NCBI GenBank assembly: GCA_963768165.1
Contig: CAVYHJ010000028.1
Span: 310,001-374,000 of the forward strand
From: CAVYHJ01 sp963768165 [NCBI: uncultured bacterium]
GTDB lineage: Bacteria; UBP4; UBA4092
Length of the DNA: 64,000 nt
Direction of reading: 5' to 3'
The position numbers were made by a program, and so were the translations under genes. Position 1 is the first letter of the stretch. Each line of letters opens with the position of its first letter. Below are positions 45,400-53,763 of this stretch, piece after piece. Below the pieces are notes generated by a model that had not been told where the DNA came from, ran no database searches, and saw nothing but the letters and a program-made list of their open reading frames with translations.

Positions 45400-48300
45400 T
45401 TACGGGAATAAGGTTGGGTCCCCGAAATTAGGATCGTCATTATCCACATTCACATCCACGTTATTGACTTCCAAAATACCCGACGCATCACTGCGTAATC
45501 CAAATTGACCCTGAATATACGGGTAAAGCGCATCGCCAATGGCATAGTAATTTCCACTCACTAATGTCCCGACCCCTGCCGCGGCTATTAGGTTATCAAT
45601 ATCTTGATCCCCCGCGGTCGCGGTTCCATAGGCCGCTACTAAGACAATGCCCAAGGTGTTAAAGTTGCCAGATACGATACTCAACGTCAACTGGGTACCT
45701 ACTTGATGGTTCACCTTGTCCGGGAAGGAATAGACTCCTAGTACTCCATTGTTTGCGGTCCATTTAATCCCTTCCTGAGCCGTTGTCCCAACACCCGCTC
45801 CCGCAAAGTTTAAGACTAACCCATTATTCACCGTGATACTCGGTGCGCTTACCGACCCAGGATACAATTCCTGTCCCCAGCCCATCGTGTCATTCCCCGT
45901 AGTAAATTGGCCATAGAGATAATGGGAATGGGTGTTGCTGCGTGCTTGCATCAGTGCAGGGGTGGCATTGATAATTTGTATCTCATCTACGTAGATACTG
46001 CCCGCTCCCCCTGCTTTGAATTGGAATTGCGGATAACCCAATGCACTACTACCATGTGCCAGTAAAGGAGCTTCCTGCCAAGTCCACACTGTCGGTACTC
46101 CAAATAACACATTTCCAACAATATCTGTCTGGGTTCCTGTACCCGGATAGTTTGTATAGCCAAATAAGAGTGATTGATGACTGTTATTGGGCGTATCCGC
46201 TACCAAGCGAATTCTAAAGGTGTACCATTGTCCATTGACGATAGTAATCCAGTTGGAAGTAACGGGGGTGGATTTCACACCGCCGTTAACATCTGCAAAG
46301 GTGAATTGCCAGACACCATTAGCTTGATTTCCTGCGCTATCGGTGTAAGAGCTTATCCAATTTTGAGTAGCTAAAGTAGTACGTCCCGGAGCTAATTCAA
46401 GAGGCATCCAGATGGATGTATCATTTGAAGTAGTGAACGTGCTGTTCGCAAGACGATTGGTGTAGACTTGGATACGTTCTTTATCCATATCTATTCCAAA
46501 AGGTGAATTGGAGTTAGTACTCGCAATGACATCTACATTCACGGCACCATAGAAAGATTGTAAGGAAGTAAGTCGAATGACAGTATTACCCAACCACGTA
46601 GCAGAGACCAAGGTTGTATCACTTACATTGAGAGAATCTGTATTGCCGAAGGAAGGTGGAATAGCCAGACCTGTTGATGAAGAGGTATACCCAGAGATAT
46701 TCAAGTCCCAGGAAGAACCAAGAGTTAACCCTACTTGGGGAAGTTTATATATTTTGAATGTAGAATATTTGACTTCATTACTTGCGGTAGTGGTACCCAT
46801 GCTATTACTAATAACAAAGGTATTGGTTCCCACAGTGGCAGAACCATACGCACCTTGATTGACTGAATTATTATCTAAAGAACCCAAAAAAAGAAAATTA
46901 GTAAGGATGGAATAAGTAGTTGCCAAACTACCTGTATTGTAATCATCCAAATCAAAGGCATGAGTAACGGATTGATTAGTAAATAATTTTAAATAAGGTA
47001 TTTGAGAAAACTTAGGGGAAATCGGAGTTACTTGAAATATCCATAACCCACCAACATCTGTTCCAAGGTAAACAATATTTCCATTCGCTGCAACTGCCAG
47101 AGGAATTGCCGGCGTAGGAAAATTACCAATCTCAATAGGATTCTTAGGATCACTGATATCAATCACAAACAACCCATAATCCTGGGAAGAAACATACGCA
47201 TTATTACCACTAACAGCTATGTCGTACGCATAACCCTGAGTCAAATAAGAACCGGCTACATGGGGACTTGCTGCACTACTTATGTCAATCACTTGTAGGC
47301 CTGATCCCCAATCAGCCACATAGGCATAGTTCCCGCTTACGGCAATTCTTGTCGCTTCACCGGGAGTATTGCAGTATCCAACTTCAATAGGATTTTGAGG
47401 ATCACTTACATCAACAATTCTAAATCCATTGGTTCCATCTCCTAAATAGACATAATGTCCACTCACCGCCATTCCTAAAAGCCCGCTGCTTGAGTTTGTA
47501 TAGCTTCCTAAAAAAGCCGGACTGCTGGGCGTACTGATATCCCATATTCCTAAGATATAAGTATTATTGGGAATGGCGTATAGATTATTCCCATTAATAC
47601 TAATTTTATAAACAAACCAAGAAGTTGTTACATTACTTATTTCAGTGGGATTATTAGGGTTGCTAATATCTACGATTTGTATTCCCGAGGTTTGGTCGGC
47701 TAAATATGCATAATTTCCATTAACTGCAACCCCATAAATTCCTTCGGGTGGAAAATAGGAACCTGCAATCGTAGGATTATTTACATTACTGATATTAATA
47801 TCCCACAAACCTGAATTTGAATCTGCCAAATTGAGGTAATTCCCGTTGACTACTATATCCCGAATCGCATCAGGATTGGTATAATGACTCACTTCAAAAG
47901 GAGTTGAAATCGTGCTCACGTCTATCGTTCGTAATCCTCCAAGTCCACTGGCTACATAAACATCATTTCCCTTTACATCAACACCTGTGGGAGAACCGGT
48001 AGTAATGTAATGAGTGATTTCATAAGGAAGCGCCATTGTGCTTATATCAAAAACCTGAAATTCTCCATAGATATTTCCTACATAGGCATAATTCCCGATT
48101 ACTTCAACTCCATTTATGCTATAGGGTTCTCCATAATAACCAACGAGTACAGGATTCAAAATACCGCTGCTGATATCATAAGCCTCCAATCCAAAAGCAC
48201 CTGTGCAAAAGATAAAATTTCCTTGCACGGAAGCTTCGGTAGCATCATATAAATCAGAGGAAGTAACTAAAGTAAGTGTAGTAGGATTACTGATATCAAT

Positions 48301-49848
48301 GATTTGGAATAATCCTCCATAATAACTATCCCTAATAAAAGCAAAATTTTCATAAATTGATACCCCTGAAGTATTCTCATAGGGATCGTAGGCATAGGAG
48401 CTCAATTTATTCGGTAGAACAGGATTACTGATATCAATTACGACCAATCCTGAATTTCCTCCGCCAAGATATACAAAGTTATCTTTTAATGCCAACCCAT
48501 ACGCTGCATTGATGGCAGTGTAGGAACTAACTTCCACCGGATTTGATATATTACTAATATCAATGACACGCAATCCTGCATTTCCATCTGCCACGTAAGC
48601 AAAGGTACTATTCACAGCAACATCATACGCCACATCGGGAGTAGCGAGAAAAGCTATTTCATAAGGATTGGAGGGGGAACTTATATTGATAATTCGTAAA
48701 CCGGAACTCTCATCTGCAATAAAAGCGTAATTGCCTTGTAGAGCGACACTATTGGCAACACCGGGAGTATTGCAATGGCCCATTTCTACAGGAGAATTTG
48801 GATTGGTAATATTCAGAATATGAAGCCCTGATGTCCCGTCGGCAAGATACGCATAATTCCCATTTATTTTAAAATTAATTATGGAATCAGGAACAACATA
48901 TTCACTTAGTTTATGAATGAGTGTTGTCGTGTCTATATTTGCGATTCTTAATCCCGAAGATCCCCCTGCAACGTAAGCAATACTATCTTTTGCAACGATA
49001 TCAAACTCTCCTACAGGTAAATTAACATTTCCAACTTGAGATGCCTCGTATGGGTTAGAAATATCAAAAATATCAATAGCACCATATAAATCTAATGCGT
49101 AAAGGTAATCGCCTTCTATAGTCCCGGCTATAGCAAAATATGGAGTATTAGTTATACCAGATTGGTAAGGTTTGGTGGGATCTGTAACGTCTAATATGTA
49201 AATAATTCCTACTTCATAAACACCATCCACGGAGGACTCGTAAAACCAGGTTAGAAGATATGCATAATTTCCCTTAACTACCACTCCGTATGCATCACTG
49301 TAAATTTCAGTAGGAATCGGAGCAAAAGAGCTAAATGGATATATATTACTAAAATTACCCACTTCTACCGGTTGGTTTGGATTGCTAACATCAAAAATAC
49401 ACAAACCCGCTCCATTAGCCGCGACATAAACATAATTTCCGCTTACCGCTAAACCATTGGCAACATCGGGCGTATTCACATAACCGGTTATTGTGGGATT
49501 GGCAGGATTACTGACATCTATAATCTGCAGACCTGAACTGCCATCGGCGACATACGCATAATTTCCATTTACCTTAACGGCATTTGCTATACTCGGTAGA
49601 GCGACAACTCCAACAAGTTGCGGCGAGTTCGGATTACTAATATCTTGGATACTGAGACCGGCGCCTTCTGCGATATATGCATAATTTCCTTGAATGGCAA
49701 CGTCGTAATATTCCCCACCGGTATGACCTAGCAAATTCACATTTACAGAATTAAGTGAATAACAATGAGAGAAAGAATAGAGACAGAATAAGCATAGGAT
49801 GCGAATAATAGGACTTAAATAGAAATAAAAGGATTTCGTTTTTTTCAT
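45400..49848 (-). CDS. large secreted LVIVD-repeat protein with 21 repeats
   Basis: A 1482-residue exported protein with signal peptide (residues 10-31) and, by my count, 21 LVIVD repeats (residues 35-925), equal to three seven-bladed propellers in a row. The PKD domain of its neighbour is absent. The C-terminal 540 residues are closely similar to those of the neighbouring gene, down to the final NVDNDDPNFGDPTLFP, and the 3' ends of the two genes are nearly identical in DNA. LVIVD proteins are predicted surface or adhesive proteins; no catalytic site is seen. It follows its paralogue by 95 bases on the same strand, each with its own start region. Confidence 0.85.
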   Translation of the reverse strand: MKKTKSFYFYLSPIIRILCLFCLYSFSHCYSLNSVNVNLLGHTGGEYYDVAIQGNYAYIAEGAGLSIQDISNPNSPQLVGVVALPSIANAVKVNGNYAYVADGSSGLQIIDVSNPANPTITGYVNTPDVANGLAVSGNYVYVAANGAGLCIFDVSNPNQPVEVGNFSNIYPFSSFAPIPTEIYSDAYGVVVKGNYAYLLTWFYESSVDGVYEVGIIYILDVTDPTKPYQSGITNTPYFAIAGTIEGDYLYALDLYGAIDIFDISNPYEASQVGNVNLPVGEFDIVAKDSIAYVAGGSSGLRIANIDTTTLIHKLSEYVVPDSIINFKINGNYAYLADGTSGLHILNITNPNSPVEMGHCNTPGVANSVALQGNYAFIADESSGLRIINISSPSNPYEIAFLATPDVAYDVAVNSTFAYVADGNAGLRVIDISNISNPVEVSSYTAINAAYGLALKDNFVYLGGGNSGLVVIDISNPVLPNKLSSYAYDPYENTSGVSIYENFAFIRDSYYGGLFQIIDISNPTTLTLVTSSDLYDATEASVQGNFIFCTGAFGLEAYDISSGILNPVLVGYYGEPYSINGVEVIGNYAYVGNIYGEFQVFDISTMALPYEITHYITTGSPTGVDVKGNDVYVASGLGGLRTIDVSTISTPFEVSHYTNPDAIRDIVVNGNYLNLADSNSGLWDINISNVNNPTIAGSYFPPEGIYGVAVNGNYAYLADQTSGIQIVDISNPNNPTEISNVTTSWFVYKISINGNNLYAIPNNTYILGIWDISTPSSPAFLGSYTNSSSGLLGMAVSGHYVYLGDGTNGFRIVDVSDPQNPIEVGYCNTPGEATRIAVSGNYAYVADWGSGLQVIDISSAASPHVAGSYLTQGYAYDIAVSGNNAYVSSQDYGLFVIDISDPKNPIEIGNFPTPAIPLAVAANGNIVYLGTDVGGLWIFQVTPISPKFSQIPYLKLFTNQSVTHAFDLDDYNTGSLATTYSILTNFLFLGSLDNNSVNQGAYGSATVGTNTFVISNSMGTTTASNEVKYSTFKIYKLPQVGLTLGSSWDLNISGYTSSSTGLAIPPSFGNTDSLNVSDTTLVSATWLGNTVIRLTSLQSFYGAVNVDVIASTNSNSPFGIDMDKERIQVYTNRLANSTFTTSNDTSIWMPLELAPGRTTLATQNWISSYTDSAGNQANGVWQFTFADVNGGVKSTPVTSNWITIVNGQWYTFRIRLVADTPNNSHQSLLFGYTNYPGTGTQTDIVGNVLFGVPTVWTWQEAPLLAHGSSALGYPQFQFKAGGAGSIYVDEIQIINATPALMQARSNTHSHYLYGQFTTGNDTMGWGQELYPGSVSAPSITVNNGLVLNFAGAGVGTTAQEGIKWTANNGVLGVYSFPDKVNHQVGTQLTLSIVSGNFNTLGIVLVAAYGTATAGDQDIDNLIAAAGVGTLVSGNYYAIGDALYPYIQGQFGLRSDASGILEVNNVDVNVDNDDPNFGDPTLFP

Positions 49849-50243
49849 TCAATTATGCCTATTTCAACTGCGCTTATAATACTCCTGCTTTTATTATTTT
49901 GTCAAACTTTTTAGTTGTCAGATATTGCCTTGGCTAATGGGATTGTGGATTAATATACGATAACCAAAAATCTTTTAGATTGGTAGACAAGGTTTAAATT
50001 AGGATACTTTGCCTCCCTACTGTCTCCGTACTTACTCCGTATTAACTCCCTTGGACAAACGCTTACTAAACGGAGGCGTTTTGTCTACTAAACCGGGATC
50101 TTGGTGGAACTGAATTCGGATGAAAAAGATTAATACCTAGGGGAAAAGGGGAATACCAGAGCGGAGGGAACGGCCGCCCTGGTATTATTCAAAGAGGAGC
50201 GCAGGGGGGTGCTCCTTCTTGGTTGAGGGGCTAATAAAACAGT
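49849..50243. other. intergenic region with repeats and two stem-loops
   Basis: No supported gene. It has the second copy of the CTCCGTA block (50020-50095, with TTGGACAAACG and CTACTAAACCG), a long stem-loop (50152-50186) and a GC-rich hairpin (50195-50216). The stem-loops lie just downstream of the minus-strand cysteine-rich genes. Confidence 0.65.
50152..50216. other. two adjacent stem-loops of unknown role
   Basis: Stem 1: AATACCAGAGCGG (50152-50164) with CCGCCCTGGTATT (50174-50186), one mismatch, 9-base loop. Stem 2: AGGAGC (50195-50200) with GCTCCT (50211-50216). They may end the minus-strand transcript of the small genes or form a structured RNA; no known class matches by eye. Confidence 0.5.
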
Positions 50244-50474
50244 TCATGGTAGTACCGGAATATTCTCAAGTTCACTTTTCACTTCCGTAAATCGTGAACT
50301 AATCGGGGATTCTGCCTGAGTGGAATAATTTAATCCACCCAGTATATAGCAGTGTAGAAATTTTCCGGATAAACAATATCTTCCTTTCTCAACGATTGTA
50401 GGTTCTATGGCTCCGTCAGGATACGCCTGACATAATCCGTTCTGGAAAAAAGGACAGGCACATTTTTTAGTCAT
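50244..50474 (-). CDS. small cysteine-rich protein, paralogue 1
   Basis: A 76-residue protein with CACPFFQNGLCQAYPDG, then P-T-V, then YCLSGKFLHCYIL. The pattern C-P-(F/Y)-F-x(4+)-C-x-A-Y-P-D-G...C-x(6)-C is shared with the gene just upstream, so both probably bind a metal or Fe-S cluster by four cysteines. AAGGAG lies before the ATG. No known function. It is last in a run of three small genes behind each other on the minus strand. Confidence 0.7.
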   Translation of the reverse strand: MTKKCACPFFQNGLCQAYPDGAIEPTIVEKGRYCLSGKFLHCYILGGLNYSTQAESPISSRFTEVKSELENIPVLP

Positions 50475-50485
50475 GTTTTCTCTCC

Positions 50486-50707
50486 TTATGAATGATTGTA
50501 CGGATAGATGGACGATATCGCCGGTTCCGGATTACCTTCTTCATTTTGTCGCGATTGATAATAGACACAGTTTATATGCAAGTGATGGAGACACAGTGTT
50601 TTTGTTTCATTAACCGATGGATTCATTAACCCATCAGGATATGCCCGACAGGTACCATGTGTATGAACCTGACGGAAATATGGACAGCTCACCGTGGTTC
50701 TGTCCAT
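50486..50707 (-). CDS. small cysteine-rich protein, paralogue 2
   Basis: A 73-residue protein, SCPYFRQVHTHGTCRAYPDG followed by NPSVNE and LCLHHLHINCVYY, sharing the four-cysteine pattern of its neighbour. The ATG at 50707 has GGAG about 9 bases upstream; a TTG at 50755 would add 16 residues. It lies 11 bases before the next cysteine-rich gene. Four His residues near the second cysteine pair could add ligands. Confidence 0.68.
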   Translation of the reverse strand: MDRTTVSCPYFRQVHTHGTCRAYPDGLMNPSVNETKTLCLHHLHINCVYYQSRQNEEGNPEPAISSIYPYNHS

Positions 50708-50798
50708 AGATGATTCTCCGTCAGCACTATCAATAGTAGGATTTCTTTGTTGCAAATAAATGAATCGAACGTTACATTTACATTAATTTTTTTCATTG

Positions 50799-50999
50799 TT
50801 AATTATCCCGAAAATGAGTTTTTAAATCCTGGCGTAGATTCTTTAATCGTATTTCCACCGAGCGCAAAGTGGATAATCCCATATCAAACTTTTGATGTTT
50901 ATCCAAATGGCTGTTATCTTCCAAAGTGCAAAGTATTTTCTGTAACTCCAAAATTTGCTGTCGTATGGCCCCTGCCATATAATCTTTGATGTGATTCAT
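50799..50999 (-). CDS. small helical hypothetical protein
   Basis: A 66-residue protein, all predicted helix with heptad-like spacing (RQQILELQKILCTLEDN, STLRSVEIRLKNLRQDL), perhaps a short coiled-coil dimer. AAGGAGG lies 6 bases before the ATG, one of the best ribosome sites in the window, which supports it as a real gene. It is followed by the two cysteine-rich genes. No family recognised. Confidence 0.65.
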   Translation of the reverse strand: MNHIKDYMAGAIRQQILELQKILCTLEDNSHLDKHQKFDMGLSTLRSVEIRLKNLRQDLKTHFRDN

Positions 51000-51107
51000 C
51001 GTTGACCTCCTTCTCGTATTTGACTCTTCAACTATAAATGGGTCAAATTACAGATAAATGAAGAAACGATTAAAGGCAGGTTAATTTAAAGTTTTTGTTT
51101 TTAAACT

Positions 51108-52874
51108 TTAAACTTTGGTTTTCGGCAGGGTTACGATAAAAGTCGTTCCTTTGCCTAAAGTACTTTCAACGCAGATGGTTCCCCGGTGGGCATCCACAAT
51201 ATGTTTAACAATAGCCAATCCCAATCCCGTCCCTTCAATTTCCACCGACCGGGATTTATCCACCCGGTAAAATCTCTCGAAAATTCGCGGAAGGTCTTCG
51301 GAGGGAATCCCCACACCGGAATCTGATATTTTGATTTCAACCTCTTGTTCCATATCTCGAATTTCCGCTAATACCTTATTGGGAGGATTGGAAAATTTCA
51401 CCGCATTATCCAATAAATTGGTTAACATTTGTTCGATATACCGTCGGTCTCCCATTACCATCACTGGTTTCAGCGGTAACAAAGTCTGAATCTCTATTTT
51501 CTGCCGACTCGCTTTGGGTGAAAGAATATCCATTGCCGATTCCAAGGAATCAATCAGGTTATAGAACTCAAATTTCATTTCCGCTTTTCCGGATTCAATC
51601 CGTGACAAACAAAGCAAATCTTCCACCAATTCTGTCATCCGTTGGGTTTGGGAATAAATATTTTCTACAAATTTCCGCGATACTTCCTTATCCAGTAAAG
51701 CGCCATCCAATAATGTCTCTGCGAACCCATGCACTGTGGTCAGCGGGGTTCTCAATTCATGAGACACATTCGCGACAAAATCCCGCCGGATTTGTTCCAA
51801 TGTCCGCAGGTCGCTGATATCGTGAAACACCGTAACCAACCCCTCCACCACCCCGTTCCGCTGCAACGGCGCCGCGTATAACCGAATGACCTTGGACCCA
51901 TTTCCCGCTAAGATAATCTCTTTTTGAAAAGGTTTCCCCGTTTTTAAACCGCCCATTAACGCCTCGGTGATTTCCGGGTTGCGGATGAGTTCCATGGGAG
52001 ACCGCCCAATCGGATCTACCGTTAAATCCAGCATTTTCTTGAATGGTGAATTCGTCAAAGTGATTTTCCCTTTATTATCCAGCACCATCACCCCTTCGGT
52101 CATACTGGATAAAATGGTTTCCAATTGCTGCTTTTCTTCCTGAATCGTGCGGAACCGCGATTCTAATTTCGTCGACATGGTATTGAGCGACTCCGCCAGA
52201 GTTTTTAATTCATCATAGGACTCGATTTTTATTTTTTGGGAAAATTTCTCTTGCGCAATTTGCTGCGCGGCCATCACCATCTGCCGGATGGGTCGGGTGA
52301 TGGTATTGGCAAAATAAAACTCGATAAACACAGCGGCCAACACCGCAATCAATGAACCGATATAAATCCATCTGCGATTTTCTCCTAAAATTTCTTCCAC
52401 ATGAATAAGCGGCAGAGCCATGCGTATGACTCCTTGGATTTTTCCGTCTTTTTGCCACGGGATAGCGACATACAACATATCGGTTTTGAGGGTGGCGGAA
52501 TGGCGGATGGATTGGCCGGTAGCTCCGCTGAATGCCGTAATGACTTCCGGACGGGTACGGTGATTTTCCATTTCGGATATTTTATCTTCCGGCACATCGC
52601 TGTCTCCTAACACCACCCCGTTCGAATTGATAAACGTAACACGCGCGTTAAGTTTTCGGGAAATTTGTTTGGCCGTCATATCCAGCGACGAATCCAGCGG
52701 CGAGTTTTTCACCAAATCCTGTATCAGAACAAGATTGTCTTGCAGATGATTTTGTATCTGACGGATTAGGTAGCCACGCAAAGATCGGCTGACAACGACA
52801 TCCAAGATGACCGCCGTAACCAATATTAAAATAAGATAGCTGACCAGCCAGCGCGAACGTAGTGATCGAGTCAT
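51108..52874 (-). CDS. PhoR-like sensor histidine kinase
   Basis: A 588-residue inner-membrane kinase: helix 1 (residues 9-28), an extracytoplasmic sensor (29-165), helix 2 (168-190), HAMP (190-245), a PAS domain (250-355), then HisKA with the phospho-accepting His372 in SHELRTPL, and HATPase_c with N, G1 and G2 boxes (LTNLLDNAVKFS, SDSGVGIP, GTGLGLAIV). It pairs with the response regulator whose gene ends 3 bases upstream. The layout is that of PhoR/WalK, so phosphate sensing or wall stress is the leading guess. No phosphate-transport genes are in view. Confidence 0.92.
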   Translation of the reverse strand: MTRSLRSRWLVSYLILILVTAVILDVVVSRSLRGYLIRQIQNHLQDNLVLIQDLVKNSPLDSSLDMTAKQISRKLNARVTFINSNGVVLGDSDVPEDKISEMENHRTRPEVITAFSGATGQSIRHSATLKTDMLYVAIPWQKDGKIQGVIRMALPLIHVEEILGENRRWIYIGSLIAVLAAVFIEFYFANTITRPIRQMVMAAQQIAQEKFSQKIKIESYDELKTLAESLNTMSTKLESRFRTIQEEKQQLETILSSMTEGVMVLDNKGKITLTNSPFKKMLDLTVDPIGRSPMELIRNPEITEALMGGLKTGKPFQKEIILAGNGSKVIRLYAAPLQRNGVVEGLVTVFHDISDLRTLEQIRRDFVANVSHELRTPLTTVHGFAETLLDGALLDKEVSRKFVENIYSQTQRMTELVEDLLCLSRIESGKAEMKFEFYNLIDSLESAMDILSPKASRQKIEIQTLLPLKPVMVMGDRRYIEQMLTNLLDNAVKFSNPPNKVLAEIRDMEQEVEIKISDSGVGIPSEDLPRIFERFYRVDKSRSVEIEGTGLGLAIVKHIVDAHRGTICVESTLGKGTTFIVTLPKTKV

Positions 52875-52877
52875 GTA

Positions 52878-53561
52878 CTACAGCTCGGAAATAAATTTAT
52901 ATCCGGTTCCTCGAACGGTCGCGACATGATAGGCGGCGCGGCCCAGTTTCTGTCTTAACCGGCGGACATGCACGTCCACTGTCCGGGTATCTCCGTAATA
53001 ATCGTATCCCCATACCTTGTTTAATAGTGTATCACGGGACAATACCCGGCCGTTAGACCGGATGAGCGCTGTCAGTAAATGAAACTCCAGATGGGTTAAT
53101 ATAACTTCCTTTTTTTGGACAAGTACCAAATGTTTGTCGGAGTCCACGGTTAAATCCGGTAATTCGACTTTGGGGACCTCCGGTAATTTGGTTTCCGACC
53201 GTTTTAGAATCGCTTTAATCCGCAAAACCAATTCTCGGACGCTAAAAGGTTTGGTCACATAATCATCCGCACCCAGTTCCAGCCCGACCACCCGATCCAT
53301 TTCTTCCGTTTTCGCCGTTAACATAAGAATCGGAATCTGGCTCGTAAGAGAGTTTGATTTCAACCTCTTACAAATTTCCCACCCATCCAATTTCGGCAAC
53401 ATTAGGTCTAGAACCACCAAATCCGGCTTGACTTCCGAGACTCTCTTTAACCCCGATTCCCCATCCCGGGCGATATCAACAAAAAATCCGTTGTGTTTCA
53501 AATTATAATCTAATAATTCGGTAATCGGTTTCTCATCCTCAATAATCAGTATCTTTGACAT
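52878..53561 (-). CDS. PhoB/OmpR-family response regulator
   Basis: A 227-residue regulator. The receiver domain (residues 1-120) has IIEDEKP, the phospho-accepting Asp in VVLDLMLP (around residue 52), MLTAKT and KPF; the C-terminal winged helix (residues 130-227; LTHLEFHLLTALIRSNGRVLSRDTLL, TRTVDVHVRRLRQKLG) binds DNA. I chose the ATG at 53561 (MSKILIIEDE) because longer frames add only a hydrophobic tail. It is followed by its kinase after 3 bases. Confidence 0.94.
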   Translation of the reverse strand: MSKILIIEDEKPITELLDYNLKHNGFFVDIARDGESGLKRVSEVKPDLVVLDLMLPKLDGWEICKRLKSNSLTSQIPILMLTAKTEEMDRVVGLELGADDYVTKPFSVRELVLRIKAILKRSETKLPEVPKVELPDLTVDSDKHLVLVQKKEVILTHLEFHLLTALIRSNGRVLSRDTLLNKVWGYDYYGDTRTVDVHVRRLRQKLGRAAYHVATVRGTGYKFISEL

Positions 53562-53690
53562 AAGCATGAATTTTAACATAATTCTCTTCATTCGGTTGTT
53601 ACAAAAGGGTTACATTTTCTCTGGACACTATTGCCAAAACACCCTGTAAAGTTATATGCTGTACATGACAATATCCTGTTTTATCCGGTT

Positions 53691-53724
53691 TTGCAATGAA
53701 CGAGATCAGTCTTGTTCATTGCAA
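53691..53724. repeat. 34-bp dispersed palindrome (GAACGAGA family), copy 2
   Basis: Reverse complement of copy 1 (3715-3748) with one base changed (33 of 34 identical). Outer arms TTGCAATGAAC and GTTCATTGCAA. It lies 40 bases before the purD start, so it must be part of the leader or upstream region. Confidence 0.85.
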
Positions 53725-53763
53725 CTCCTAATCAATTGTGTACTGGAAAGGGGAATCATAATA

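Noticed and set aside
42434-49848. C-terminal sorting signals (type IX secretion or LPxTG) on the propeller proteins
   Set aside because: No LPxTG, no terminal hydrophobic helix, and no recognisable type IX C-terminal motif; only the shared NFGDP end, whose role is unknown.
50020-50240. Known riboswitch or SRP/6S RNA in the gap before the cysteine-rich genes
   Set aside because: The stem-loops do not match consensus sequences of classes I can recall; left as unassigned structure.
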